DNA of 64,000 nucleotides from Morella rubra (taxonomy: Eukaryota; Streptophyta; Magnoliopsida; Fagales; Myricaceae): NCBI GenBank assembly GCA_003952965.2, contig CM025853.1, forward strand, positions 5,046,015-5,110,014, given 5' to 3'. Of the stretch, positions 48,547 to 59,640 are shown in pieces; positions within the stretch are counted from its first letter, which is position 1; each line of letters opens with the position of its first letter. A model generated the notes under the pieces. That model was not told the origin of the DNA. It was given only the letters and a program-made list of their open reading frames with translations, and did no database searches. Position numbers and translations under genes: made by a program.

Positions 48547-49532
48547 TCATTTGACATATCGTGCCCAATCACCCTTGATGTCGTCATCCATCGCTAGGAA
48601 GGCTTCCTGGGCGTCACGATTCCCAGTTAGATACCTTACAACCACTGTAAATTGTTCTATAGGCAACCTTGGATTCAAACTTTGAAGAGCGGCAATGCAC
48701 TCCTTCATTCCCCCAGAATGACCGCTACTGCCCGCACCGTCTCTGTCTCGCCGACCAATGATAAAATTCCTCACCTCATCATAGTATAGTTCCTCAGAGG
48801 TGGGCTTCGCTTTACGACGCTGTCTAGCACCCATAACCGAAGCAGATCCCCGCTTCCTGGAACTCGACGAAGTGTCCATAGACTGCACCCCACCACAACT
48901 AAGGTTGACACCACCACTGGAAGCGATATGCTCTTCATCGACATTGTGGAACCCCCCGTGTCTATCACGGACCGCGCGCTTCCCGCCGCGCACATTCCTC
49001 AGGCGTAGGTGCCCTCTGGACAGAGGACTGGCGTAGAGCCCCAGAGGCAGTACTATAAGCAAAAAGCAGATGTAGCTCGGGATAGTTGGCAAGCCCCTTA
49101 TTTTTGAACTTGGTTATGTTTGGGTTCGCCTGAAATCACAAAATTAAAGACAATTTAAGTATTGAAATAAATAACCATTACTTTTATTGCTGGAACATAT
49201 AACGTAATGACGCTATAGGCATGTTGCGTGTATACCTGGGACTTTAGATCCCACCAAGCATCATCTGCATCAACAGTGTCCTTTTCTTCATCCCACCCAA
49301 CACCAGTTTGATCTTTCAGGAATTGGAATGCCTTATAATCTTGTTTTAATGAATTAACTTTTCCCATCACTTGAACGCCCGATATCCCGGGGTAGTCTGG
49401 GATGTCCAACTTTTGTGCTATTTGCTGCCACAGTTTGGGGTCTTTTGGTTTGCCATCCACAAAAGTCCTCGCATTATACTCATCTATTAATAGGTAGATC
49501 AAATTCTGGACGTCTTCGGGGTGCCATACCAT
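48547..49532 (-). pseudogene. Harbinger MYB/SANT-like accessory protein, lightly damaged
   Basis: Exon 1 (49,532 to about 49,236) reads WHPEDVQNLIYLLIDEYNAR, KLWQQIAQKLDIPDYPGISG, VQVMGKVNSLKQDYKAFQFL, ending DDAWWDLKSQ before GTATACACG. Exon 2 resumes at about 49,131 with NPNITKFKNKGL, then across a frameshift near 48,985 a Ser-rich linker (MDTSSSSRKRGSASVMGARQ) and a C-terminal helix block ending at 48,547. This is the Myb/SANT-like (Myb_DNA-bind_3) partner that PIF/Harbinger elements need for DNA binding and nuclear import of the transposase. Confidence 0.75.
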
Positions 49533-49599
49533 TCGTGGATTCTATAGAGATACAAACAATCCAATAAAAAAAAAAAAAAGCAACAACCCAACAAAGTCC

Positions 49600-52500
49600 A
49601 ACACAACAGCATGCCATTACAATTATTTACACAAACAACAACCAATAACATACTAACATGCCGAAAAAAACAAAACGGAGCGTATTATTAGACTCATACC
49701 AACATGGCTTAATTGCAAAAACCCAAACAAACGGAACTAGTCATTGTGATATATTATCAACGACAGTAAAATACACAAAGGGGAGAAAAAAGATGTCTTA
49801 CTTGGGACATTCGTACTGAAGACGAAGTGTTGAATGGATCGGACAATGACTTCCCTGATCTTAGCAAGCGTCGCTGCATATTGTTGATGAATGAGTCAGT
49901 TACAAAAGTAGCATTTAAAAAAATCATTTACCGGGTGCTGTTTATATTTGATGCTCATAGAAAATGGACAAAAAAATCATTTAGTGAGACTTTGAGAGCC
50001 TCCATAAAAGCCCTTATTAGTACAGTGTCTCACGCTGAGTCCAACTTCATAAAGAAATGTCAAACTCAGTAATTCCACAGTTAGCAAAGGGAACTATTGT
50101 TTCTAAATGCTTATTCAGATTTAAGCACAAATGCATCTAGTTGGCTGCTATTAAGACCCTCTTTTGCATCCCAGGCGTGAGGTAAGATCCAAATTCGAAG
50201 ACCATTGCAAGAATTGTGTGCCTTCTGAAAAACAGCAAGAGAAAAATTATCAAAACACCCTCTACTTCAACACTTACTCCAAGAAACACCAAGAACCAGG
50301 TGTCGGCGAATAGGGGATCACGCAGCCACTACTCGGATGATTTTATCAAACAAACACCAGGAACCACCTCTGTTTTATTTTGGGAAGTAAAATTAAATTC
50401 TACTTTAACTTCCAATGGAAGAAGATGCCACTTAAAATTTAAGGCTATAATCCAAGTAGATTGAATTTCAACTCCCCAACCCCGAAGAAAAAAAAAACTC
50501 CCCAAGCCCAAAGACAATGACAGTCTAGGTGGTCAGTTTCTTATTAAGATGAAAATCTTCATACAAAATCCATCATGAGGTTGTTCTTCACACACCACAA
50601 GTCAGAATGGAGCAATTGAATGAAACTTGGTGCAGGGAAGGTTAGATTGGGCCCCCATTTCATCACCAACCTAAATGTTCAGACGACAGGCTCACTGACT
50701 GAAAAGAAAGAAAAAGACATGATAACTCCAAACACTGGTGAACTGATCTTCTTTTTCTAATGAAAATCCAATATTTTACTTCGACTAACCCTGAATTTCA
50801 AGCTGAATACAAGCACTTTAGCTAGTTTAGATGGGGACATGGCATACATACTTCTCTGATTACACATGAATAATGAAACTCATTTGGTGATTACATCAAG
50901 CACTTTGCCTCTGGCCTCTTCTATAACCATAATACTAGAACCAAGAAGAAATTTCGAAAGGGAGAAAGAGAGAGAATTTCTTTCCCTATTTGAGAAAAAA
51001 CAACTGAGTAGAGGTGCTTGCTTCAATCATGTCATATTTAACACCTAATGACAAGGATGTTAACAACATCTACCTTGACATGCATGTTTGAGTCATGCTA
51101 GTCTGGCAAAGTTTCCTATTCGACAAGGGAATTGCCATAAAATATCAATTACAGGAACCAGGTCAGATATCTTCCAAAGTCAACGGTTAAATAAATAACA
51201 AATGAACACACACGGCATCTGCAGAGACTGATCTACCAATATGATCTAGATTCAAAGGAAGAGTGAATGCTAATAGACAAGCATGAGTTGAGATCATATT
51301 GAGACATGGGATGAAAACAACCGAGCTTTATATATCCTCATATTCAGGAATTATGCACTCTAAAGCAGTGGAAGATTAGTTTGTATAACATAGAAATCTA
51401 TCACTTAACTTCGATGTACAGAATATGGAGCTAGTAGTATATGATCAGATCCACTCGTTGGATGAACACCTCCCTCCAAAAAATAATAAAAAAGAAAAAG
51501 AAACTCAGAATGGTGTCATCCATGTGAAAAGATTGTATATAGAAAAGTTATCACTGTCTTTGGAATGACCTTCATGTTTTGGATGAAATGTAGTAAGCCT
51601 TTGTGAACTATGATTAGTTTTTACCTTGAGAGGGTCAAAAGGAATCATAGTTCCCACCGAGCACGTTTAATTTCATTCCCTTATTTGTCAGTTTATTTCT
51701 ACTCTATTCAAACGGGGTTGAAAAAATCCACATGGACCATGTCTCTAACATTCAACTACTACAACGAATGCAACCAAATCGAGAAAATGATGTTTCAAAC
51801 TTGGCTTAGCTAAACCCATTCTATTAAAGATCAACCTGAGCTTGACTATCTTTTCCAAGCTAACAAAGATTTTCGTGAAGATCAATTCCATTTGCACTAA
51901 CTAAGAGCTAGTCAATCAGCCTTGATCGAAACACTCACTTATCTAAGATCCCATGTTGCATTCTTTACAGTGAATTGGAAATGGAGATTCACTTGGACGC
52001 GAGCAGAGGCGCGGGTGACTGGTGTCGTGGCTGCCTTGCGACTGGTGTCTCGCCTCTGCTTCCTCGGAGAACACTACGTTTGAATTTGGCTATAGAGATT
52101 CAGCTCTCCCGAGACCCACAAATGAATAGGTGATGAACGGAAACACGCTTGAACTTCCATCTCACTGCAGGGGTACGGGCCTAGCGGAAAGACCTCTCTA
52201 AGCATAGGAATCCGATTCTCTTTGGTTCGGCTGCGTGTCGAATTTTGGGAGAAATGTTGTTCTGTGCGAAAATGAGTTCTGCAGGTGGAATTCAGCCAAA
52301 AAAAAAGAAACGAGTTCTACAAGTGGGTTGTTGTTATTTTCTTTTGGTCTCATTTTCTCCTCTGTCATTACTGTTGTGAAATTAATGCAATCAGATAGAA
52401 AATATTTATTAGAGCTGATTAGGCGCAAGTTAAAAATAGGCGTGTCTGCGTGCTTCACTGTCCTCCGACAGTAGGGTGTCAGGTTGTACATGAGTCAGAG
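49600..52500. other. Non-coding part of the Harbinger element or nested insertions
   Basis: No domain recognised. The short ORFs (49,827-50,072; 50,216-50,464; 51,610-51,813; 52,198-52,491) show no motif. A locally GC-rich stretch at 51,990-52,080 repeats GCCTCTGC/GACTGGTGTC. Confidence 0.4.
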
Positions 52501-52816
52501 GGTAAATGACTATTTACTAAAATACCCTTAACGCATTGCAAGTTGTGTATGAAATAAGTGTGGGCACTCGTGTAATTTGACATTAAAGGAGTATTAATGA
52601 GCGTCAGAGTGGGACCCAGCAAAATTTCAAAAAGTCATTCATGCCCTCCGTGTTTGAAACGGTTGCAGTTGTGCTGGGGTCTAATTAGTAATTCTTAATA
52701 ACAATTTTAGGGGTTGAAACGGAAAAAATAAGTTTGATTTGTAATACTTTAAAGAGAGCAATGTATTTCAGCAAATATTTTGAGAGAATCCAAAATTTTG
52801 TTAGTCAAACGGACCC

Positions 52817-54439
52817 TAGGTACTTTTTGTACTTTCGAATAGGTACTTTTCTGTACTTTTCAGAAAAAATAGGAACTTTGATCGGCACTGCTTAAAATTA
52901 ATAATAAATATCAGAAGATCTCTACTAAGCGCTGAAAAAATATCACAAGATCTCTAGAACGACCAAAAAAAGAGGAGGAAATCAAGCAACTGGCAGTCTG
53001 GCATAGATGTACTATCTTCCTTCTTCTTTCGTTTCGTCCTAACTTTGTTTGTAAAGTTAATAGAATTTATCTCTATTTTCCCTTTTGAATATTTTATCTA
53101 CGTTTTATCAATATAATTTTTTGAGATAAATATAATATTAGCCCTTATAATTTGTGTCAAAATTAAATAAGTTTTTAAATTTTAAAATATATAAAATTAG
53201 TTTTTTAAAATTTAAAATCATTCACATTTGAAAAGTCTGGATATGACTAAAGTCTTGATAAATTTTAAACTTTAAGGACTAATTTGATGAGTTTTAAAAT
53301 TAAAAGACTTATTTAATTTTTGACCAAATTACATAGAATAACTTTGTATTTGTTTTTAATTTTTAAGCTAAGTTATGAAAAACATACTTATGCTTTTAGG
53401 CAGAATTTGAGACTTGTAATCTTAAATTTTTTATTTTAATAATTGTTGCAACTTTAACCGTGAAATTCGAAATGCCACTTTACTTTCCATCTAATAATTA
53501 CTAAGCACAAGCTTTTCATGCGTCTTTATCTGCAAGTACGGTCTTACAACAATGATGAATTCCATTAAATATACTGCTAGAAAAATATCATACGGCTAAA
53601 TATCGTTTTTAAAAAGTTTCTCTAAACATTAAGCGATGTGGATTATATTTGAATTTTTAAATGTTAGGCTACATTAAATACATGTTACATTTCCATCAAT
53701 TATTAGATGACAAGTGGAGTAGGGTTTTTAATATAATGGTTAACGTTGGACATTTCTTAAAATCAAAAAATTATGAATACAAATTAGAGCTGTTCAACCA
53801 CACCGGGAGATCCCGATGGAACCGGCACTGGTATCGAGTTTTTAGTACCCGGCACTGGGTTCTCAAGTATTGATAAAGCCGAATTTTATTTTTATTTATA
53901 TTAAACGACATACCATTTCTTTTTTCTGTCCCTTTTTTTTTTCCAGCCAAAGAGAAATAGAAGAGGGCATTGTAAATTGAACTCCCAACTTCTTCAGTCT
54001 AACCAGAATTGTCAAACCAAATATGATATGTACTTTATATCTTCTTACTTTATGAATATGCAAGTCAAACAGAGAAAGTGGAAGATGAGAGGCAGCACCC
54101 AAAAAAATGCTCTGATGAAATTGGTTTTTCATTCATTTTTTCAATTGTTAAAACACACTGAGTTGGGTCTGATACGACAAGTTATACAAACCATCCTTCA
54201 GCAGTTAAGAATTACGATAACCTTAAGCAGGTACGTGCATTTTCTAAAATTTTGATGGAAAGTACAAAGTAAAAGTGACCAGCCACTATCCCACAATATT
54301 TGCCTTGTTTTTGTACGCCTTTGTTCCAGCGTTGGCTCTAGTTTCTTTAAGTTCAATACTGTTACCTTTTTGTTCAGTTGACCAGCCACCATCGATTGTA
54401 ATATGTGTAACATTTTGTAGTATTTTTATAAGTTGTGAA
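52817..54439. other. No gene seen
   Basis: AT-rich. The first 60 bases repeat TAGGTACTTTT(T/C)TGTACTTT. ORFs at 53,661-53,873 and 53,896-54,255 have no motif. Confidence 0.5.
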
Positions 54440-54600
54440 AAAGCTACTTAATTTGAATTTCATTAAGAGGACAAAGAAAACAAATAGTTCAAATCCGCAA
54501 ATGACCCCCAAAAAGAAACCGGTGCACTTGCAGGAACGGCATTATTGTCTTTGTCAAATGTTAAAGAAAAAAAAAAGGGCCATTTACAATTTTAACCAAG
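54440..54600 (-). repeat. Copy C: fragment of the kinase-like upstream region
   Basis: AGAGGACAAAGAAAACAA, then GTGCACTTGCAGGAACGGCATT and AAATGTTAAAGAAAAAAA match, in the same order and orientation, copy B at 40,095-40,245 and the reverse complement of copy A near 9,900-10,010. Only ~160 bases are recognisable. Confidence 0.5.
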
Positions 54601-54968
54601 AAAAATAGTTAAATACATTTTGCATACCAATGACTTACACTTTGTATTTTTTATTTATTTAGTTTTGACATATTTCATATGAAATTTTGGTTGCATAGAT
54701 AATTTACAATTGCCAGTGAATTTGAACGGCCCTAGATATATTTGACAGTGTACTATTCTTCCCATAGAGAGCTTCCTATAATAACTATGTCAATCTTAAC
54801 CAAATGTATATAATTTGAGATGTTTTGAATTTCTTCCTGTTAAGAAATAACAGCTTAACCCATTGTTGAGTTGCGAATATATTTCTTTTTCTTTGTCAGG
54901 AAGAACGGTAATACTGTACCCTTCTTCTTCATCTTTTTTGTTTTTTTTTTTCATATTCATAGTTTGGT

Positions 54969-55835
54969 CAGGGCGTATTTAAGATAAATGGAGCCTTAGG
55001 TGAAACCATAAAAGGCTTTTATAATAAATTATAAATTAATATATAAATATTAATAAATTTTAGTTAAAAGTTATTCTTCTTCCTTTTGAGATGCAAAATT
55101 ACTTATCAAAGTTTTGTATTCAAGATTTGTTAATAGATCATTTTCAATTGATAATATAACTAATCCATTTAATCTTTCTTATGTCATAGTAGATCTTAAA
55201 TATGATTTTGTTAATTTTAGCTCTGAAAAACTTCTTTCGCACAAGCAAAGTTATAGGTATTGTTAATAATATTCTATAAACAATACTTACATTTGGAAAA
55301 GAGTCTAATTTTATGAGATTCAATTAATTTTTCAGTTTTTCATTTTTTTTAGAAAGAAGAGGGCTATGATTGGCTTTGAGATTTTGAAATTGAATCAACA
55401 CTTGAAAGTTCGCTAGAAAGATAAGTGAAGAGAAGAGTGATGAAAGTAGGATATCAATTGAGAAGTGAGCTATAAAGAAGGAAGGGTAGGCATTTATAGT
55501 AAAAAGATAAGGAAACGTTGGTGAAGAGAATAGTGAAAATAAGAAAAAAAAAATAAGAATTAAGAAACTGCTGAGTTGGAAATTCAATATTCTTTTTTTC
55601 AATTTTAAAATTGGAAGCCCAATAGTTTTTTGGGAATTTTAAAGTTGGAACTCATCTCCTTTGAAATTTTGACTTTTTTTTCCTTTGCATTAAATGAGGA
55701 TTTATTTTTTCTTTTATTAAATTAAAATATTTAAATTGGAGGCCTATAACCTATTAATATTAAGTAAAATAGGAAGTTTGAGGCCTTCTTATTTTAGGGG
55801 CCTTAAGGAACTGCCTATGCTCAAAGACGCCCCTG
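54969..55835 (-). mobile_element. Internally deleted hAT transposon
   Basis: A perfect 8-bp duplication AGTTTGGT flanks it (54,961-54,968 and 55,836-55,843). Ends CAGGGCGTATTT and CAGGGGCGTCTTTGAG (reverse complement of the right end) are typical hAT termini. At 867 bp it keeps only the C-terminal end of a transposase. Its low-complexity ORF at 55,324-55,602 is not convincing. Confidence 0.85.
55071..55241 (-). pseudogene. hAT transposase C-terminal dimerisation region
   Basis: Reads CERSFSELKLTKSYLRSTMT, a stop, then ERLNGLVILSIEN, then YKTLISNFASQKEEE and a stop at 55,071. This is the hAT C-terminal dimerisation block (usual AERSFSKLK...LRSTMSQERL). The stop stands where the family has Gln. 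The DDE domain and BED finger are deleted. Confidence 0.75.
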
Positions 55836-55843
55836 AGTTTGGT

Positions 55844-56410
55844 TTTGCCATATCAAGCGAATTAAATCCACTTATTAACCTTAAGCCACATCATTTAATT
55901 AGAAATCACTCAACTCACCAATCCTCCTCCAAGTCCAACTGCTTCTTGACTTGGGGAGGATCATGTTCTTGAGGAATTGGTGGCGCCTCCACTTATACTC
56001 TGCCATACAAGGTCTAGCTTTTTACAGGTGAAGACGTGAAGTGACTATACGTTCAATGGCCGTTCATCGAAATAATCAAACGGCATATAGTCTTTTGAAT
56101 TTGTCTTATTTTCTATTTCTCCATGTAAAAACTGATGAATCTTTACTCTAGACTTCATTTATCTGTGTACCTGCTCTTTGGCATTCAATTCTTCGGCTTT
56201 TCCTTTACTCTTTTCCATGCTTCTAAATGGATCCTCAAGAATAAAACTAAAACTGTAGTAAAAACACTTTGTAACGACTTAGAAAAAATAAAAGCACTTT
56301 GTAACGAAACATATATAACAATTGACATGCAACATGCATGTTTTTTAAATATAAAAACATACAGGTTGTCGAAAAATTTGCATGGACTTCAATAACTATT
56401 GTTTTCCTAA
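55844..56410. other. No gene seen
   Basis: ORFs at 55,736-55,972 (crossing the hAT end) and 56,135-56,395 have no motif. Confidence 0.4.
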
Positions 56411-56569
56411 CATAGCGTTTGTGTATCAAAAATTTTATTAAAATTTTACCTTCACAAATACACGTCAAAATTTTACTTTTACTTTTATCTCTCATTCACC
56501 AATTCCAATACCACCTCTTTTTTAACACTAACACAAAATTTTATTAAAATTTTACATCCAAACACTGTG
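56411..56569. mobile_element. Tourist-like MITE
   Basis: 159 bp flanked by TAA (56,408-56,410 and 56,570-56,572). Ends CATAGCGTTTGTGTATCAAA and the complement CACAGTGTTTGGATGTAAAA are imperfect inverted repeats that continue through an AAAATTTTATTAAAATTTTA core. The TAA duplication and size fit PIF/Harbinger-type MITEs. Confidence 0.6.
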
Positions 56570-56820
56570 TAAATATCATTTCCAAAATATCATGCCATCG
56601 ATAAGGAGAGAAAAACGAAAGGTCAAAGAAAAAAGCCTCGGCCAAAACATGAAATCAGTGGCTACAGTGGATTGAGGAGACAACATCTCAGGTCTAAGCT
56701 TGATCGAAGAAACTACAGATGCAATTTCGGCCATATACTACTTTGCAACATAACCCTGTCAATCTTGTCGGTCGGGATAATAAATTATTAGACAGGTGGT
56801 ATATTGCCCTGTGCATGCAT

Positions 56821-57680
56821 TCACATCATTTGGGCAATCTCATCCCTCTTTGCATGCATAGCTGCTGAACTCATATCTTTAAAATCTGGTGCATGCTCTG
56901 AATGCTCGCGGGCATTGATTTCGTCTGACTCACCCACACGATCTGGGTTACCCCATTGTTGGAAAATCTTGTCATTCTCGCCCCCATCTAATTTAATGAA
57001 GTTAACACAACTTACTGTCACCTACTTAGCTTGAGTCACATATTAAAATTCAACATCTTGTGTAGGATTGCACACCATGATTTCCGTGCCAAGAACGACC
57101 TTTCAATCACGTTCCTTGGCAAGATATGATTGTGATTAAATAATTCCCTCGGACCCCTTGCGCCACCATTAGTGTTGAAGTTTCGTAAATGATACCTCTC
57201 CCTCTCGTATGGGGAAAGGAAGTCTTTGAGGCACGGGTATCCTGAGTCTACGACGTAACAATACTCTGTAAACACATTTTTACGAATATTTACTGAAGTG
57301 CAATTATAAATGTTTCCTAAAAAAAAACTCAAAAAATTACATTACTTGGTTGTGAGTGAGGAAACTTGGGTGCACCCATTGCATCGAAGAGGACATGTGT
57401 ATCATGTGCAAAACCTTTCCACCCACTATGGACAAAAGTATACAGCATGTCGAAGTCACACATATACACAGTACATTTTGAGACAGTTGGCCATGTTGGT
57501 TGTGATACGTCGACTTGATGTTGCTGTTTACCCCAGCAGCACCGACGTGTGTCACATCCATGGCCCTGATACAGTTCTAGAACAAAATACATGGTCAAAA
57601 CATATATTAATACACAAATTAATATACTTATCCTAATGGAATTATATATGCTTAACAACAACTAACGACGCACGTACCTG
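56821..57680 (-). pseudogene. Second Harbinger DDE transposase, cut by the CACTA element
   Basis: From the CACTA side: end of an exon (AAATTCAG) with donor GTACGTGCG at about 57,677; an intron; an exon from 57,571 with IRAMDVTHVG and GWKGFAHDTHVLFDAMGAP; then YVVDSGYPCLKDFLSPYERE and RNVIERSF, and a tail at 57,021-56,821 ending MHAKRDEIAQMM. It is homologous to 46,465-47,802 but a different copy: AIDGTH has become AMDVTH, and several frame breaks are present. Its first exon is interrupted at 57,699; the remainder would lie beyond the CACTA element, outside the window. Confidence 0.7.
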
Positions 57681-57698
57681 AATTTTTTTTTCCTAAAA

Positions 57699-57935
57699 CG
57701 CTACAAAAAAAAAGGTCTACAGCGCGGTCGGTCACCAAAACCGCCGCTATATACCCATATCCCGGCGGTTTACTTCAAACGCGACCGAAAATACGCCTAT
57801 AGCGGCGGTCATAAACTGCCGCTATAAACACAATATAGCAGCAGTTGATATAGACCGCCGCTATAGACGACATGTAGCGGCGGTTTTGTGAAAACCGCAG
57901 CTAAGGCAATCTATAGCGGCGGTCACTGAGTTTAT
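57699..57935. repeat. CACTA subterminal repeat array
   Basis: At least eight copies of an AGCGGCGGT(T) core or its complement, often as facing pairs around a short spacer. In En/Spm elements such motifs bind the element's own regulator protein and recruit the transposase. Confidence 0.8.
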
Positions 57936-57959
57936 ACTGAAACGCGCGTTTCAGTAAAT

Positions 57960-58312
57960 TTTGAGATTTCCCCCTCCTTCTTCCCCCCTTCGCAAATTTC
58001 AGCCCCCCCTCGCCCTCTCGCGATTTCAGCTCCCCCCCCCCCCCAATTCGAACTGCAAATCCCCTGCCCTCCCCTTCTCACTATTTCAGCTCTCATCCCC
58101 GCCCCTTCGTGAATTTCAGCTCCCCTGCCCCCTCCCTCAATTTCAAGCCCCCCCCGCGCCCCCTCCGTGAATTTCAGCTCCCACCCCCCCGAAATTTCAC
58201 CCCCCCCCGCCCCCTCCGTGAATTTCAGCCCCCCCTCCCATTCGAACTTCAAATCTCCTCCCCCTTTGAACTTCGCGAATTTCAGCTCCCCCCAATTTGA
58301 ACTTCACGAAAT
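57960..58312. repeat. C-rich array of TGAATTTCAGC-CCCC units
   Basis: Roughly ten units of (C)GTGAATTTCAGC followed by 6-14 Cs, with strong strand asymmetry (G-rich on the minus strand). It generates Pro-rich or Gly-rich ORFs on both strands (57,932-58,394) that I do not consider genes. Confidence 0.75.
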
Positions 58313-58429
58313 AATTCAACTATGTTGGTTTTGCATTGCTGTTCAGGTCAGTGACTTAGACTCAATGTATATTTTCGTATTTTATAAAATATGAATGAAA
58401 TTAATTATATGGAGATTGGAGGTGAGGGC

Positions 58430-59145
58430 TTATGAATTGGATTATTGGGTTCTGTTGTGTTGGAGATTGGAGATTGGTTTTGTTGAGTGTTGGCTTATGA
58501 ATTGGTTGTTGACTTGTTGTATTATACTATTATATGAATTGAAAATATATGAATTGATTGTTGAAAAATAGTAATTGGAATGTATGAATTGGTTGCTGAA
58601 AATATTTGAATTGGAATGTATGAATTGGTTGCTGAAAAATATGAATTGAAATGTATGAATTGGTTGCTGGAAATATATGAATTGGAATATGAATTTATTG
58701 CTGAAAATATATGAATTGGTTTGTATGAATTGATTGCTGAAAAATATGAATTGAAATGTATGAATTGGTTGTTGGAAATATATAAATTAGAATGTATGAA
58801 TTTATTGCTGAAAATATATGTTTTGTATGAATTGGTTGCTGAAAAATATGAATTGAAATGCTGAAAATGATGAATTGGTAAAATATATGAATTGATGAAT
58901 TGTTGCTGAAAATGAAAATGAATAAAAATATGAATTGGAAATTTTGAATTGGTTGCTGGAAATATATGAATTGAAATGTATGAATTGATTGCTGGAAATA
59001 TATGAATTGAAATATATGAATTTATTGCTGAAAATATATGAATTGGTTTGTATGAATTGATTGCTGAAAAAATATTAATTGGAATGTATGAATTGGTTGC
59101 TGAAAAATATGAAATGAATTGGAATGTATGAATTTATTGATGTCC
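58430..59145. repeat. Tandem array of ATGAATTGGTTGCTGAAAAT units
   Basis: About 20 degenerate units of 30-40 bp built on TATGAATTG(G)(T/A)TTGCTGAAAATATATGAATTGGAATG. It lies between the CACTA left end and the transposase gene. Confidence 0.8.
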
Positions 59146-59389
59146 AAAAGCCGCTGTTTTTACTATTTTTTTTGGACTAGGTATCTTTATTAAAAATCTA
59201 TTTTTCAAATTTCTTTGACAGTTGAACTCAATAGTCTCAACTACAGTGGTTTTCGTAACTGTGATTGAGGGACACTAGGTGACTTGCCGATAACATATTA
59301 CTCTTTCACAGGTCAGTGGTATTTTGAATCTCTTCATCAATTACTATTGTTTGTTCTTTTTTCTTTTTTTTTTTTTTGGAGATTAGAGT

Positions 59390-59640
59390 TTGTGGATTTT
59401 ATTGGAAGGCGGAGGGTAGAGCTAACTATTATTGAGATGTTGGTGTTTGTGGGTTTTGTTGGAAGGCGGAGGGTAGGGCTAACTTTTATTTGTTATTGGT
59501 TCTGTGGAGTTTATTGGAGATGTTGGTGTTGGTGGGTTTTGTTGGAAGGCGGAGGGTAGGGCTAACTATTATTTGTTGTTGGTTCTGTGGAGTTTATTGG
59601 AGATTGGAGGGTAATTGTTATATGATGTTCGTTATGTGTT
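59390..59640. repeat. G-rich tandem repeats
   Basis: TTGGAAGGCGGAGGGTAG(A/G)GCTAACT occurs three times (about 59,403, 59,460, 59,543), with TTGGTTCTGTGGAGTTTATTG between copies. The last unit opens the large duplication described below. Confidence 0.7.

Larger units (their letters stand above)
45643..52816 (-). mobile_element. PIF/Harbinger transposon, about 7.2 kb
   Basis: The left end GGGACTGTTTGATTAACAAA and the right end (reverse complement GGGTCCGTTTGACTAACAAA) match at 17 of 20 and continue as AATTTTG on both sides. The flanks TTA and TAG only partly fit a 3-bp TWA duplication. Inside on the minus strand are both expected genes: the MYB/SANT-like ORF (49,532-48,547) and the DDE transposase (47,802-46,465). 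The pairing of the two ends across 7 kb is inferred; the long right part (49.6-52.7 kb) may contain other insertions. Confidence 0.6.

Noticed and set aside
57699..57935. CRISPR-like array because of regularly spaced repeats
   Set aside because: Repeats occur in both orientations with no unique spacers of constant length, in a plant transposon end; they are CACTA subterminal motifs.
57932..58394. Proline-rich and glycine-rich ORFs in the CACTA left region
   Set aside because: They arise from the C-run array on both strands, have no start context and no domain.
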